Positions 63,736 through 64,000 of a stretch of 64,000 nt of DNA are shown one piece after another. The stretch comes from Climacteris rufus (Eukaryota > Chordata > Aves > Passeriformes > Climacteridae): contig VZRZ01007703.1 in NCBI GenBank assembly GCA_013398175.1, forward strand, positions 2,718,397 through 2,782,396, given 5' to 3'. The notes under the pieces were generated by a model. It worked only from the letters and a program-made list of their open reading frames with translations, had not been told where the DNA came from and did not search any database. A program made the translations under genes and the position numbers. Position 1 is the first letter of the stretch. Each line of letters begins with the position of its first letter.

Positions 63736-64000
63736 TGGCCTGGCACGTCAGACCCACAATGGTATATGGCTTTGGCTGACACTGGTGCGCACTGTATTCT
63801 GATACCATCAAGGTATGTGGGGGCAGAACCCATTTCTATTTCCGGGGTGACAGGAAGATCCCAGCAGCTGACCATACTGGAAGCTGAAGTGAGTATAACC
63901 AGAAAGGAATGGCAGAAACACCCCATTGTGACTGGCCTAGAAGCCCCGTGCATCCTCAGCATAGACTATCCCAAGAATGGGTATTTCAAAGACCCAAAAG
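63736..64000 (+). pseudogene. Retroviral protease (retropepsin) relic, 3' cut by window edge
   Basis: This is a retroviral aspartic protease domain, which in a live virus cleaves Gag and Gag-Pol as a dimer. After the stop at 63733 the frame is open to the edge (88 codons). The active-site motif is seen as MALADTGAHC, with the catalytic Asp at 63778-63780. A glycine-bearing flap-like segment (SISGVTG) follows at about 63832-63852. The C-terminal hydrophobic motif appears as CILSIDYPKNGYF (from about 63949); most retropepsins have Gly where this copy has Ser (63958-63960), which looks like a decay substitution. Codons upstream of 63736 read in the same frame but contain stops. Being inside a dead element, it is not expected to be functional. 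Confidence 0.8.

Larger units (their letters stand above)
62835..64000 (+). mobile_element. Endogenous retrovirus, partial (gag-protease), continues past window
   Basis: The segment holds a decayed gag region followed by a recognisable retroviral protease, in forward orientation, and runs off the right edge. No 5' LTR is visible. Nearly all of it lies in one reading frame (that of position 62908), interrupted by in-frame stops at 63136, 63490, 63583, 63667 and 63733. One frameshift near 62907 joins the upstream part in a neighbouring frame. Having gag and protease in one frame is compatible with a class III (ERV-L-like) element, but the class is an inference. With five stops and a frameshift it cannot encode functional proteins. 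Pol, if present, lies beyond the window. Confidence 0.85.

Noticed and set aside
1..64000. CRISPR array, operon, tRNA or rRNA gene
   Set aside because: No regularly spaced repeats, no gene packing, no cloverleaf or rRNA core sequence seen; the sequence is a vertebrate nuclear region.

Overview
The window is vertebrate nuclear DNA, almost certainly from a bird. The main evidence is a set of CR1 LINE 3' ends carrying the avian type of terminus (short TTCTATGA-like repeats beside a TTGGAAGGGACC-like block), in both orientations. Overall interspersed repeat density is low, roughly 6 % by my reading of boundaries. The DNA is AT-rich, has many poly(A)/poly(T) and purine/pyrimidine tracts, and shows no bacterial-style gene packing. 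The CR1 subfamilies look like those of a neoavian (possibly songbird) genome, but that narrower placement is inference.

I find no intact protein-coding gene, rRNA or tRNA. The longest open frames are about 140 codons, which is about what chance gives in 64 kb of AT-rich sequence. None shows a recognisable domain, codon bias or convincing exon chain. The window reads as an intergenic region or the inside of a very long intron.

Layout. 1-6.7 kb: unique DNA with a 60-bp CR1 tip near 0.9 kb and a GC-richer patch at 2.06-2.47 kb. 6.7-7.5 kb: an old reverse-oriented CR1. 7.5-50 kb: mostly unique AT-rich DNA with simple repeats (TTCC at 8.2 kb, a 139-bp pure pyrimidine tract at 29.6 kb, purine or T-rich tracts at 18.1, 24.4, 33.3 and 34.1 kb), small tandem duplications (20.8, 25.25, 27.05 kb), one ambiguous base in a double poly(A) at 35.49 kb, and scattered remnants of ancient amniote SINE/LINE tails (12.65, 42.5, 42.85, 49.3 kb). 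50-64 kb: more repeat-rich, with four CR1 copies (50.6, 54.8, 59.7, 61.7 kb), further ancient remnants (50.3, 53.9, 57.1, 60.5 kb) and, from 62.8 kb to the edge, a decayed endogenous retrovirus with a gag relic and a recognisable protease carrying its DTGA active site.

No genes work together here in any demonstrable way, and I see no evidence for a new biological system. The items most worth a second look are the retroviral gag-protease relic at the right edge, the tandem duplication at 27 kb, the long pyrimidine tract at 29.6 kb, a weak symmetric-exon candidate at 23.8 kb, and the unusually well preserved ancient retroposon tails.
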